DNA of 64,000 bases from the NCBI GenBank assembly GCA_024362935.1, contig JANCRA010000014.1, positions 10,905,258 through 10,969,257 on the forward strand, written 5' to 3'. The position numbers and the translations under genes were made by a program. The DNA is from Setophaga petechia. Lineage: Eukaryota > Chordata > Aves > Passeriformes > Parulidae. The notes beneath the pieces are model-generated. The model worked only from the letters and a program-made list of their open reading frames with translations, had not been told where the DNA came from and did no database searches. This document shows positions 1-11,800 of the stretch, piece by piece (position 1 is the first letter of the stretch; each line of letters starts with the position of its first letter).

Positions 1-825
1 ACAAAACTGCATAGTTTATTAAATAAACACAAACTGGGATATAATGGCATACATTTGTTTTCATTACAAGTAGTAATGCAATATTTCTCTGAGGCTTACT
101 ACATTAGCATTTCTCTCCATGTTCCAAATGCCTTTGAACTTTCTGAAAAGCTACATCTGTTAGCTCCCTCGTATACAGCCGAAACTTACCAAGTGAATTA
201 ACTTTTAATATAAATTGCTTTGTTCACTATTAAGATTGATGTTGGACACACTGTACTGTAAGTTGCAAACTGCAATTACAATTCACTGCAATTATCTCTG
301 GTTGTTAATAGCACAAGATAGCATGTCACTTTCTACCAAGTGTATAATTTATCATCTGGTTGGGGTTTTTTTTGGTTTTTCCCTTCATGAACTCTTGTGG
401 TATTCCAAATGTATAATCTTGTTGTATTTATTTCCCAGTGGTCCAACAAAATGCACAGCAAGTGCTGACTAGAACAAACTAAAAGGCAGTGCTATTGACA
501 AGCCGTCACTTGAGCAGTAATGAACACTCTGCCTTTACTTTCACCTCACCAAACTAACAGCTTTAATTTATGATAAAGCAAACGAGAGACAACCTCCAGT
601 TTTATTATACCCTCAGTGCTGTTTCAAATCAAGTAATTAGAAGGTCAAGAAGCAGGTCTAGAAAGCCAAACACAAATGCAAGCCCTCTGCACTGACATTT
701 TTAAAAAATCTTGGCTGTTCAAAGAGCATTTTATCCATCCCTCTTCTGCAGAGCAGTGCGAGGCAGTTTTTACCACCGTAACCAATCTGAAACAGTGTAG
801 TTCAATTCTTTGCTGAGTAATTCAG

Positions 826-895
826 CCCATATGTTCAGAGAGATACCAGCAGACAACGTCCCTTCTCCGGGCTTCTCTTTAAAAGAAAGGTACAG
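826..895 (+). other. possible coding exon, unrecognised
   Basis: A moderate acceptor (TCTTTGCTGAGTAATTCAG) and a strong donor (CAG|GTGAGC) enclose 70 bases. Two frames are open; one reads HMFREIPADNVPSPGFSLKE. CpGs are retained in AACGTCCC and TCCGGG. A second strong acceptor lies upstream at 751, but all frames from it are closed. No downstream partner exon was found. Confidence 0.15.
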
Positions 896-3800
896 GTGAG
901 CTTTATAAACACGCTTTTCTGACAGAAACTCTCACTTTAAAGTGGCATACTTTTCAAAATCTTTTTAGAAGTACAAGAAATTTCACAGGATACCATAAAA
1001 AAGAAGTGAAATATTTGAAGCAAGTAAGAAAAAATAAATCTATGTTAGAGAGGTGAACCCAAATTCTCTAAAAGTTTATTTGTAACTTGAAAAGTAAACT
1101 ATTCCTAGAACTACTGAAGAACTAGTTTTTCTTGAATGTTTAGACCAACTGGAATAAAAGCACATAACTATATTTGGTCTTTGCAGTATTTTTATATAAA
1201 TATTTACAAACAGAGAGATGTAATTATGTTAATGCAACATGTCTCCATTTACATTATATGATATAATCTTGAATTTCAATTTCAGTCAAAAGTACCTCAT
1301 AATACCTTAGAAGCTATTGAAAATTGTTCCTCAGCTCTGTACAATGAAACCTATACAATTAGGCATTCTTATTAGGCAACTGTATGCCTTAAGCTACATC
1401 AAAGGAAACTCCAATGTATTATTACAGCTCTGTTATATAGTGATTGGAAAATTACTTCCCATTAAGAAACTGTTTTTGCTGAGCCTTTGATGAGTTGTCT
1501 CAGACTACCTTCACAATTTCAGGTAAATCACAAAATTCCAGCCAGGTCTGAATAAAAGGCAACAGCTGTTTAACACAAATCAACAGTTTTAGGAAAAGAA
1601 AAACTGGGATCCAAATGAAAAAGTCTGGGGAATGAGTCTGAGTGCGCCTCTCTGCATGGCCGCTGCGACCAAGGCTCTTCTCTTCCTAGAGTGCTTGTGG
1701 ATTACATGCTAGGAATCTTCACAATACCTCAAAGACAAAACTTCAGTCTCATCCAAAATATTGTTGTTCCATCAGCACTGGAATAACAACTCCCACTGAC
1801 AATACCACACCAGGGTCAGAATGGAGGGCACCACTCGCAGACCTGCGCCACACTAACTCCTGCGCCGTGTTTTCCTGTAAATCAAGTCTTGTAAAACTAT
1901 ATTCAAGCTATTTAGATCATATTTCCTCAGCTAAATAGGATGGTAGAATCCATACAAAAAAGTTTAACTGCCTACATTCAGAATATCAGTTCTCCAGAAC
2001 CAGTATTATTTCTATGTAGCACAGACATTAGGTGAGCTTAACAAACCGCACCCAAATTAAGGCAAAAGTTTCACAAGCACTTGCATAAGAAAACACTGAG
2101 ATTTTGCAAATATTCGTGCATCATGGGAGCTTTTAGCCTCTAGTATATACTATATTTCGGTAAGTATGTCTTACATATTTCATGTTTATTTAAGATTCTG
2201 CTATATCATTTTTCTAAAAGCAATTTTTGCTCTATCATAACATGCTCACGTGGCAAGTGCAATTATGCTTAATGACATAAGTAGTGTAAATGTGTGATCA
2301 TAATTAGAACATGCAGTTATGCTGTGAAGGTCCTTGTGGAACTGAAGATCCCCAGAAGATACTGCACACAGACCTGAGAGAATTCACATAACTCACTGAA
2401 TTGCACTTTAGTTTTTATAGACAACACAAAAGGAATAATTTCAGAAGTTCTCTCAAAAGAGCTGTTCAGACAAGAATCCTTTACTCAAATCATTATAAGT
2501 AGCTTCCACTTTCCCCCTTCTACAGCTGTCAATATTTAAATTTAAATCTTTCTTGTACTATCAGGGATGGAGAAGCCTTGAATGACTGCAGTGAAAGCAG
2601 ACATGGTGATAAATGGACATTCTGGTGAATAAGGACTTCCTTCTCCTTCTACATCTCAATTACCAGTCCTTCATAACTGGTACAGCTACGTGTAATTCAC
2701 TCTGAATTCAATTTGGTCTAAATGTCCAAATATACTGTATATCTTCAATTATATACAGCCAAGTAACATCACACCAATACCTCTACAGAAGTGCCGAGCA
2801 GCACTCAGAACTGTGAAGTTTTATTCTGGTTCATATGAAAGCTCTGAAGCTATTTTACTGCAGTGAATCCCTCGTGACTGTGCTGTTTTGCCCTGACAAT
2901 GGTCTTCAGAGTCTATTTCCTCAAGCCTGTGTTTACAGCATGAGGTTAAATTTATTTCTCTCTATTCTGTGCACTCCCATCATACATTTTCCACCACACA
3001 GATGCTGTCTTCTTCCTACTGCACTGGTCAACAGCACCTGCAAAGATCACTTTGTCATCTTTTCCCACGAGAAACTCCAACTCTGAAGCTTCCACTTTCC
3101 AGGTACCCTCAGGGTAAGCATATTCTTTCCTAAGATGCAATTAAAACTGATGGCATCCCTTTTGCTGTCCCCTTGCCTGCTCCCACCTAACATTTACTAC
3201 CTCCCTTATTCAAGCAGAGCACATTCACCAAATGTAAACCTTGCAAGGTTTACACGATATATGCACTCAAAAATTCAGAGCGCAAAGAAAGAACATCAGA
3301 TGTCTCTGCTGATCAGTATATTTTTAGATTGACATAGTCTATGTGTAGCAGGCAAAATCTGCCTCAAATTCTGAACTTTGACAGGTGGCAGTAGATGGGT
3401 GTGCTTGTGTATGTGTGAGAGAAAAAGAAACTGAATGTTTGACTTAAATATATTAGGAACTCTTCTTTGTAGCATTACCTTCTGAAATGCCATCCAAACT
3501 CACAAGATTCAAACCAGATAATATTCAGTGTTAAGTATTTCTTTAGCAAACCTTTGATGGATTGTCAAATTTACGACCTTTTGACAAAATGAGCTTACGA
3601 GGATCATTATGAGATTACGATTTAAAAAAAAATAAAAATAATTCATTCCTTGGTTCAGATGCAGCCATTGCAAGGGAAATCAGCATTTATCTTCAGACTA
3701 CTGTTCAAAGACTGTTAAACAGTAGAGGAAGTACTGAGGATGTAAGGAAATCTGTGAATCAGTGAAAGATGTTGGTATGCAAGAGTGAAGATATACCAGC

Positions 3801-5502
3801 TGGGCTCTGCTTCAGCTGGTTACCAGAGGGCCAGGAAGAAATTAGTCTCAGCCATCAGTTGAAAGAACACCTGGACATTAACCTGGGGCACCAATTCCCT
3901 TATGAACAAGGTAATCTTTGTTTCCTCACAAATACATCTAGAAACTAAATAATGACTCTTTAAAAAAAAATAAAAATTCTTAGTCCCAAGTGCCCTTAAA
4001 TCACTTCAATAAAGAATATAAAAGAAGTACTTATGAAAAGGGCAGGGGAAAACATAGCAGGCTTTGCTCTCACTTTAAGATGCAAGTGAAATAAAGTGCA
4101 GTAGCTTCTCTCACCTTCTTGACAAAGGCATGCAAACATGGGGCTGTATCTAATTTATTCTTTAATTATTCTCATTTAATTCTCTAATGAAGAGTTGATG
4201 CTTTCCTCAAGGATTTGGCTCATTGGATGAAAATGAAGCACAAGGAAATGAACTTATTTTTAGATAGAGAGAACTTCTACACTGAAGATGACACAAGCCC
4301 TCACAATAAAAGCCATGCTGTCTTTTGGCTAGGGGCTTGTACTTGCTCTTCTTTGGCAATCTTGCCTTAGGATGCAGAATGAGGACACAGTTTGTGCTTG
4401 CCTGTATAGATCATCCCAAAAAAATGAGCATTGCACAATTTCCATAGACATTTACAAAATCGCACATATGGCTAAGTAGAAACTATTAGTGGTGTTTGAA
4501 TCATATTCTATTTGGCTACACTGATATTTAGACTGCCAAATACCACCCAATTCCAAATAAAGCACTAAACCTCTGCTTTTATACTCCAGCAGACTCTGCC
4601 CTTCAGAAACCTTCAGAAGGAAAAGCCAAAGATTTAAACTAAATCATTACCTCCCCCCCACATAAGAAAGAGTTTTTTGAAAAAAAGCTCCATGTATTTT
4701 ACAGAAGAAAAATATTCTTGTAACAAGATATTTGATTGCTTTCCAATAAAAAATGAAGAACATGTTATATTATTTATTTTATAAAAAAATTATACTTTTC
4801 TTTGGTTTCTATTTTCCTATGTTGGAGGGAAAAAAAAAGAATTATTTCTACTGCCAAACTGGTATACACAGAGAAAAATGTATTTGCTACTCACACGGGA
4901 AGCAAAGATGAGAAATGCTTTAATGATAAAATTCCATGCTTAAATTATTTTTATTAAAGTGTCAATACATTTTGAAAGCAAATCCACATTCCACCACGAA
5001 GTTGGCATGAATCTGCTCACCATTTCTTTTTTCTCTAGTATTTTTGCTAGGAGCACACATCACTTTTTCAATGTTTCAATCCTTCTCTGGGCAGCCAGCA
5101 GCATCCTGGCGGAGCATTTGATGATGGACATTCTGTCCACTCAGTTTTTATCAACAAATTATTGCAGCAAAACTTTACATCACTCATGGCAGGTACCCTG
5201 TTACTAGAGAAGGAGGAAACCAAGAAAATGTTCCCCAGGAAAGACTGGGGAAGGGAAGGCAGGAAGGAGACAAATCCCCTGCAAGCTGAAGAAGCTACGA
5301 AAGCTCAGAGACGAGAACTGGTGCTAGAAATGGGCTAAATGCTTCTCACTCGTTGTGTTAAAGTGCTTCTCCATGGCCATGGAGCTTCCTGAATGAAATG
5401 TGGGTTACTAAGGTTGTAAAAATCTTAGAATGATTTTTTTTTCAGCAGCAGATTCAAAATGTAGAATTAGTTTTGCACAATAATATTTTCTATTAACTGA
5501 CC
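896..5502. other. AT-rich non-coding stretch
   Basis: No gene recognised. CpGs concentrate slightly at 1645-1670 and 1835-1866, where minus-strand frames of 43-57 codons are open without convincing splice sites. A 62-codon minus-strand frame (2952-3140) has a protein-like composition and a weak acceptor, and would fit a terminal exon. A plus-strand frame (4959-5207) has a strong acceptor at 5038 but a poor donor. None is convincing. Confidence 0.6.
3621..3977. repeat. pair of identical 19-base A-rich repeats
   Basis: The string T3-A9-T-A5-T occurs at 3621-3639 and again at 3959-3977, in the same orientation. The bases between and around the two copies do not match. Because the motif is low-complexity, chance or independent slippage is as likely as duplication. 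Confidence 0.5.
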
Positions 5503-5522
5503 TTTTTTTTTTTTTTTTTTTT
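5503..5522. repeat. T20 homopolymer
   Basis: Uninterrupted run of 20 T. No recognisable retrotransposon body flanks it, so it is not supported as a retroposon tail. Confidence 0.97.
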
Positions 5523-8500
5523 AACCATTGACGTGTGCAATCAAACACAGAGTATTTCTTTTCCAAGGAGAGAGAGAGAATGTCTCCTCATTAGTGTCAG
5601 TATAAGGTCAGTCTTTGACTGTTATAATTCAAAATTAAATAACAGTGACTGTTAACAGTTAATGGAGGTCTCACAGATATACTGGGATGATATAAAATTT
5701 TATTCCTACCCCAAACAAGTACATGCCAATTTTGGAAACACGTTTTGCAAGATTTCCAAAGGTAGCCAATACATTAATGTGCACTTTTATGCCAATTTTC
5801 TTTGATGTTTTGCATTAGTGATAACCACTGTCCTTCAGATGACAAGGAACAGAACAGAAATACTGCTTTCTCCCACAACAGATTTTCTTATTCTGGTAAT
5901 GAAATACAAATCCTACTCCAGCCAGATATTGGTGCCTTCCATTTTTGGGTCAGCCTTCATCTGCATGTTATACACACACTAAAGATGTATATTTTATCTC
6001 TCAATCAGTTCTTATAAGTACATGAAAGGCACATCCTAGAAATTCTTTGCTACAGCTTCTGATTCATGATGTATCTTACGGAAGACGTATTTTAGGTTGT
6101 CTGTCCTTTGATTTCCCACAGAAACTAATAAATAATCAACAAAAATATGATTAAAGATGTTGCTTGAACTCTCAGCCAAAATGAATACTAGCTAGTTGAA
6201 AATCTTTCTGATCCAAATCTGTTTATCTTAGAAACAGAATTCTAACTCAGATTTTAAAAAGCCTGATGAAGGGTAGGGCTAAGTTTTGACATGATCTTTT
6301 CATATACAAAATATCTCTTGAAATAAGAGGGAAAGGTTATGAAACTTGAAACTGTAAAGGGACGAAATAGAGCTTAATAAGCTAGAAAAATATTTATTTA
6401 CAATTGCAATCCTCTCTTAAAAAAAGCAACTACAAAAACCTTTGGAAACTTAATTAACCAATACCCGATGCATTCCTATAAACACTGCTCTAAGTCTTTG
6501 TTTAAGTAACTAAAAATCACAGCCAAAAGTAGATATTTGATTAAAAGTATTCTAACTCACGTCTAACTTCCCGAATCTAAAGGTGAGAAATAACTAAAAT
6601 TAAAGCTGCAAACTGAGTATTTCCTTTAATTCAATTCTCTGTGAGTCCATCCCAAATTTCTCAAACATATTCAACAAATCTGACAGTGGGCTTAAGCTGA
6701 ATTTGAGAACATACATGAGAATTCTTCCTTGCATTTACAAGTATAGGCAGGATAAAAAAGATCTGGTTAAAAAATATAATTTATCAAAAAATATACGACC
6801 TCTAGCCTCCTTAAAGAAATATTTATTTTCAAATAGGCAAACCTGAGATACTTTCATAAACCCATTATTGGTATCTGTAAATGCTCAAGATCTGACATAA
6901 GAACCTTATATTTTGTCATGAAAGAATAATTTTAGAGGAACAACAAAGTAAATAGAAATGGAAGCACCAAAAGAATGGATTATTTGTAAGAATCAAGGAG
7001 TGCAAATTAAAACTTTCAGTTGTTTTCTTACAAAAATACTGCTAATTGACTAGTAAGTATTAAAATAATTTGGTTTACAGCTCAATATGATAACTACTGT
7101 ACTTGATAGAAATGCATTTTGTCAATTCTACATAATACACACTCGTTTAGCCTATTTTATATATTTTACTACTTTGGAAACAAATACTAACTATTTAAAC
7201 ATTTAGTAAAAGTGATAAAAATATTATTTAGGTCTACCTTTAGGAAAAATTGAAAATGTAAAATATGATAATTTCTTGAATAGTTGTTTTTTAATTAAAA
7301 TAAAAATTAGTGCATATATATTATTTTTAAAAACCCTAATTCATTTGTCTTTCACATCCAGCAAGCATTAAAACCTGCAGCTCAAGTCCTCTTACATACC
7401 AATATATATAAAGGTTAGAACAGGAAAAGAAGCTTTCCTGCATTTTCAACTCTCAATTGGTTTCCCAGCTTTGAATGAATTAGTCAGTGAACCATAATGA
7501 AGGGAAAACTCTCTCTGCACGCTGCCACTGCTGCCAAAAGCCAGCTTAGCAGTTTGGCAGCCTTGCTCCAGGTGTTTAACTCCTTCAGCCATCTGACTTC
7601 AACACTTGAGCTGTAAACAAGTGTGCTGCTTCATTTCTGGGTTTCATTGATCTTAAGATCTGTGCAGCCTCATGTTGATTTCCACATATTTATTTTAAAG
7701 CAGGATGATGCAAATATAAATGCCAGTGTCTATTCATTTCTTTACACTGATTTTCTTTTTACTTACTCTAACTTCTATATAACATATTTATACTTGCCTT
7801 TGTATTTGTGAAGCACAACACAGACCCTTACTTCTCTACATAATTTATTTTCTAGTACATTTTCAACAGGACCTGAAGAGGACAAACAAAAAAAAAGCTT
7901 TCTTGTAGCTTTCTCAGCCAGTCCTGATCAGCCCTTTTAGCAGGTAGCTCTCACAAATAAATGTTACCACTGAGGTGAAGAAGTCTCCTTAACTTCACAA
8001 TTTCAATCACAAAAAAATTTCATTTCTTCAAAGCATCTGCAGTAATTAAACAAACACAAGCCCAAGCAGATCAATACAATGCCTCTTTCCACAAAGGCAT
8101 GTGGATGCAGCATGGAAATTCATGTCCAAAGCATAGGAAACCCATATGCAGCTACTTAGTCCTCCAGTAAGACAACTTGGCTCATGATAATGAGCGTTAG
8201 CAGTTTAAAAATTTTGATGATAAAAAGCAGATGCCCAGAAAAAGCTTAATTTGATTTAGCAGAGAGATGTATCCCTGCTAGATGCCTAACCCAGGGACTG
8301 GGTCTGCTCCTACACGAGCTGCCAAAGGCTGAGTTCAGTCAGAGCTCTGGGGCAGCAAACAGGGACGAGCTCACAGGGCAGAGAACGTCCCCAGCTCTCT
8401 GCACAGGGCTCCAGCTCAGTGACAAAGTCTGCACATCATCAGTGGGACCTGGGCATCTTTCAACTCTTGCTTATTCCGACAGAAAATCAAACTACTGAAA

Positions 8501-8829
8501 GTTCACAAGCAGGGATAATGCAGTGCTCCCAAGAACTCCATTTTACCAACATTATTGCATTCTTAGTACCTTTCCCATTTGACTCAAAGCAACTATATAT
8601 TCTCAAAATAGCAGCTTTCAGAGCCAGTGTAGGCAGTGTCCAACACAACACAAAGATTGAACTGACCCTCATGCAGGAAACCTCTCAGTGTGCCACTCTG
8701 GTAATCTACCCTGAATACACAGAGCTGATTTTTTTTTACAGAAAAGACATAAGCATTTCTATTTATCACATTACTGAAATCCTCTTTCATCCCCCTCTTT
8801 TGAGTACCTTTTTTCTTTATACTCTACAG
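5523..8829. other. AT-rich non-coding stretch
   Basis: Very AT-rich, especially 6200-7400. GC rises modestly at 8280-8430 without CpG enrichment. The longest open frame of the window (8419-8874, 151 codons) lies here; it has a good acceptor at 8455 but no matching donor and a low-complexity hydrophobic C-terminus. I treat it as chance. Confidence 0.6.
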
Positions 8830-8893
8830 GCAATATACAAAATTACTTTAAAGATTCTCAAAGAAATTTTGTAAGGGAAATAGGAGGATTCAG
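8830..8893 (+). other. possible coding exon (plus strand), unrecognised
   Basis: An excellent pyrimidine-tract acceptor (TTTTTTCTTTATACTCTACAG) is followed by 64 bases and a near-consensus donor (CAG|GTAAGC). One frame is open across it, entered after two bases and left with two spare. The peptide NIQNYFKDSQRNFVREIGGF has the spacing of part of an armadillo repeat (NR-x2-I-x3-GG), but 20 residues cannot prove that. No partner exon in a compatible phase was found within several kb. The overlapping 151-codon frame (8419-8874) is in another reading frame and is not supported. Confidence 0.2.
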
Positions 8894-11800
8894 GTAAGCA
8901 GAGCAAATATACCTTTACAGTAAACAGTTGATACTCCTGACACATTTTCATTCAGTATGTAATTTATGGGAATAACAACATTGAAATACTGTCACAACAT
9001 TATCTGCCCTAGAAAAAAAAAATAAAAGGAAAAGAAAAGATCTAGAATTACTGAAAGATGATCTGACATTTGGCCTTAAATGAAGGAACACAAACAAGTT
9101 TAATATCTCCTGCTGAAAGAATGCTCATACTCGAGTATCTTAACCCAGCCTCAATGCACTAACACATCTCACTAAAAATCCTTTGATTATTGGTGGTGTT
9201 TCCAGCATCCATTAAACATAATCTGTTAGTGTAGTGCAAACATACCATTTAGCTTGTAAGTAAATGTGATTTTAAATATACCTTATGCATGGAGGCTGGA
9301 GACATCCACTCTCCTGTCTGTACAAGCTGCTCTGCACTGCTAGCTAACTAGTGCTTTCTCACATTTCATGAAGAGACTACTCCAAACTCACTGAGGGAAT
9401 TCCTGAAAGGACTATGAAATTTCAGCCAGAGCCCCCAAACCAGAGCACGAACCACAGAAAGACTCAGCCCTTTTCAAGACATCAAACAGCTTCTAGTCTG
9501 TAATTTAAAAAGCAATTAAAAATTACAGAAGGCACAATGTCTGTGTATGTGATCTCAACAACTGCTCTGTGGGTTGTTTCATCCCAAACCTGTGTAAACT
9601 AAATTTTAAGGAAGTATTTCTCTCTCCATGGAAGTCCTTAGTGTATATTTCATATCACTTATGGTATTCAAGAGGACAACACAAACAACATTAGGTGTCT
9701 CAGTACAAGCAGTGCAGACCTGAGTGTCACAGACACTGATACTCACAAACACAAAGTAACTTCTGTGAATTATGAAAAAGCAAAATGATTTCTTAGCAGA
9801 GAACACAGAGACCTGAAAGAAATTGATTAAGAAATATTTTTGTGCTTCTTATATTCAGCAACTAAGGGGATAGGAAAATGTATATTGTCAGATCTGTACA
9901 GGTCTTTTATGAACCATTATTTTAACTGTTAAGCTTTACCCCAAGTACTCTATACTTGCAAATGTTGAAAATACCATCCCACCACACACAACAGTTGTAG
10001 GTAGAGACTTGAGTGAAAACAGTCAGCTGAAAATAAAGCTGTTGCATATGTGCAAATTAGCACAGAGTTAATTGGAGGTCTGTTATAGACAGAGGGAACC
10101 GAAGTCATGTCTTACTGTGCATCAATGATGAATTTCAATGATTTGTCCTATAAATCAAAATCAAACTAAGCTTCACTTACCTATTATCTGTTCATAAGGA
10201 GTAAAAAACCATTTTTAAGTACAGAATATCTCACAGCAACAGAATTTAAAATACAACTGAACTTATTGAATATACAAATATATTTACTGATTCTACATAA
10301 TAACATCATTTCTGCCTATGCTCCTCCATCTTCTTTTGTTATCTTGAAAAAATAATTCTGGGATACTATAATAAATAGCTACACATTAGAATACATAAAA
10401 TATATTAAATGGCAACAGAAAGTGCCAAGAGTGCAAAGTAGTGATGGCAGTTTTGTTGACTAGTTTGTGAATAGCCATCTTATCAAATGTTCCATAAACA
10501 CAATTATTAGCTAGGTATGTGTACAAAGAGGAAACAATGAAACCAAGTGTCTAGAATCTGAATTCTAAACGTGAACGGTCCCAATACCCACTTCTACATA
10601 ATTGATCTCTAGCATGCATCTAATTTTCCAGAAGATTATTAGTCACTTAATCTAAGATGTGATACACACACTCTCCATGATTCTGGACCATATTTAAACC
10701 TCTGCACCTGCTACAAGCAAAATCTCTTTAAAACTTCTGAATGAAATCCCAGCCCCTGCTGTTATTAATAACAACATCCTCACAGACGTCCATGGATTTC
10801 ATGTTAGGAAACTCAAATGATGGAAATATTAATAAAATTGTCCAATAAAATTCCAATGAAAACTAAAAAACCAAACCTAATCCCTGAATCCTACTGCCTG
10901 TTTTGAAGGTAAAAGGCTTGAGCAGCAGATAGGGAGAATGAAAAAACCATGGGAACTGCATCAACACAAATTCTCAAGCAAAGGCCCTGAATGGATTTAG
11001 ACATCTCAAATCTCATTACTATTCACTCTAAAGTCAATACTACTACTAAGACACCAGAGTACCCATTTTGTTTAATGCAATCCATGGTATTTCCACTGTA
11101 TACTGTCCTTCAAAAATGTCTGAAGTGTTTTAAAATACTAAAGGCTAAAAAAAGACTAATTATTGTATTTATGTAAACTATTGATTAACTATCTTAGCAA
11201 AGAGGAAAAGACAGAAAGAGTTGGTCATCTGTGATGAGCAGTAACCATACAGTAATCACACACTCCCTTCAGCCACAGCCACTCCTGTTTTCAAATATGA
11301 ACTATTTCTCTTCAAAAATTCTTCTTAGCCTGTATGAGCATATTTAACTGTTTGACTTGTTCTGCAAGTTGTTTTTAATTGCTTTAATGTAAAAAAAACC
11401 AGTGATAATAAAATTATCCTCCAGATCTCACAACTGTGTTGACAGTTGCAATGAGAGAAAGAGAACATGAAAGTGCCTTTTCACCAAGCATGGACAAACC
11501 CTTGGAAACTCACCATGTTGACACTGGAAGTGAAGCTGACTAGAAGTATTATAATCATGCTTATAAATGGCTATAGCAAAATGACAATTATCATTCATTG
11601 CAATTCAGAGCCATGCAGAGAAAAGAAAAATATCTAGCATATAACCTTTGTAAAAAACATAATACATTCATGCTTCTCTGGTATGATGCCAAGGGAAATA
11701 CTTTTCCTCAAATTTTACATCTCTGTGTGAATTTGGTGAGGATCATTCTATCATCTAAATTAATGCCATCATACTCAGATTTTTTAGAGACACAGCTGAG

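Noticed and set aside
2952..3140. 62-codon minus-strand frame (KEYAYPEGTWKVEASELEF...) as a terminal coding exon
   Set aside because: Composition is protein-like, and TTTATT near base 15 could be a minus-strand AATAAA signal. The acceptor is weak, AATAAA is expected often in AT-rich DNA, and the peptide is unrecognised.
8419..8874. Longest open frame (151 codons, plus)
   Set aside because: Good acceptor at 8455 but no donor in phase, a hydrophobic low-complexity end and no recognisable motif. The length is within chance for six frames of 64 kb.
10180..10250. Consensus minus-strand donor (GTAAGTGA) with FFTPYEQII upstream
   Set aside because: A stop precedes the peptide with no acceptor between, so it cannot be an internal coding exon.
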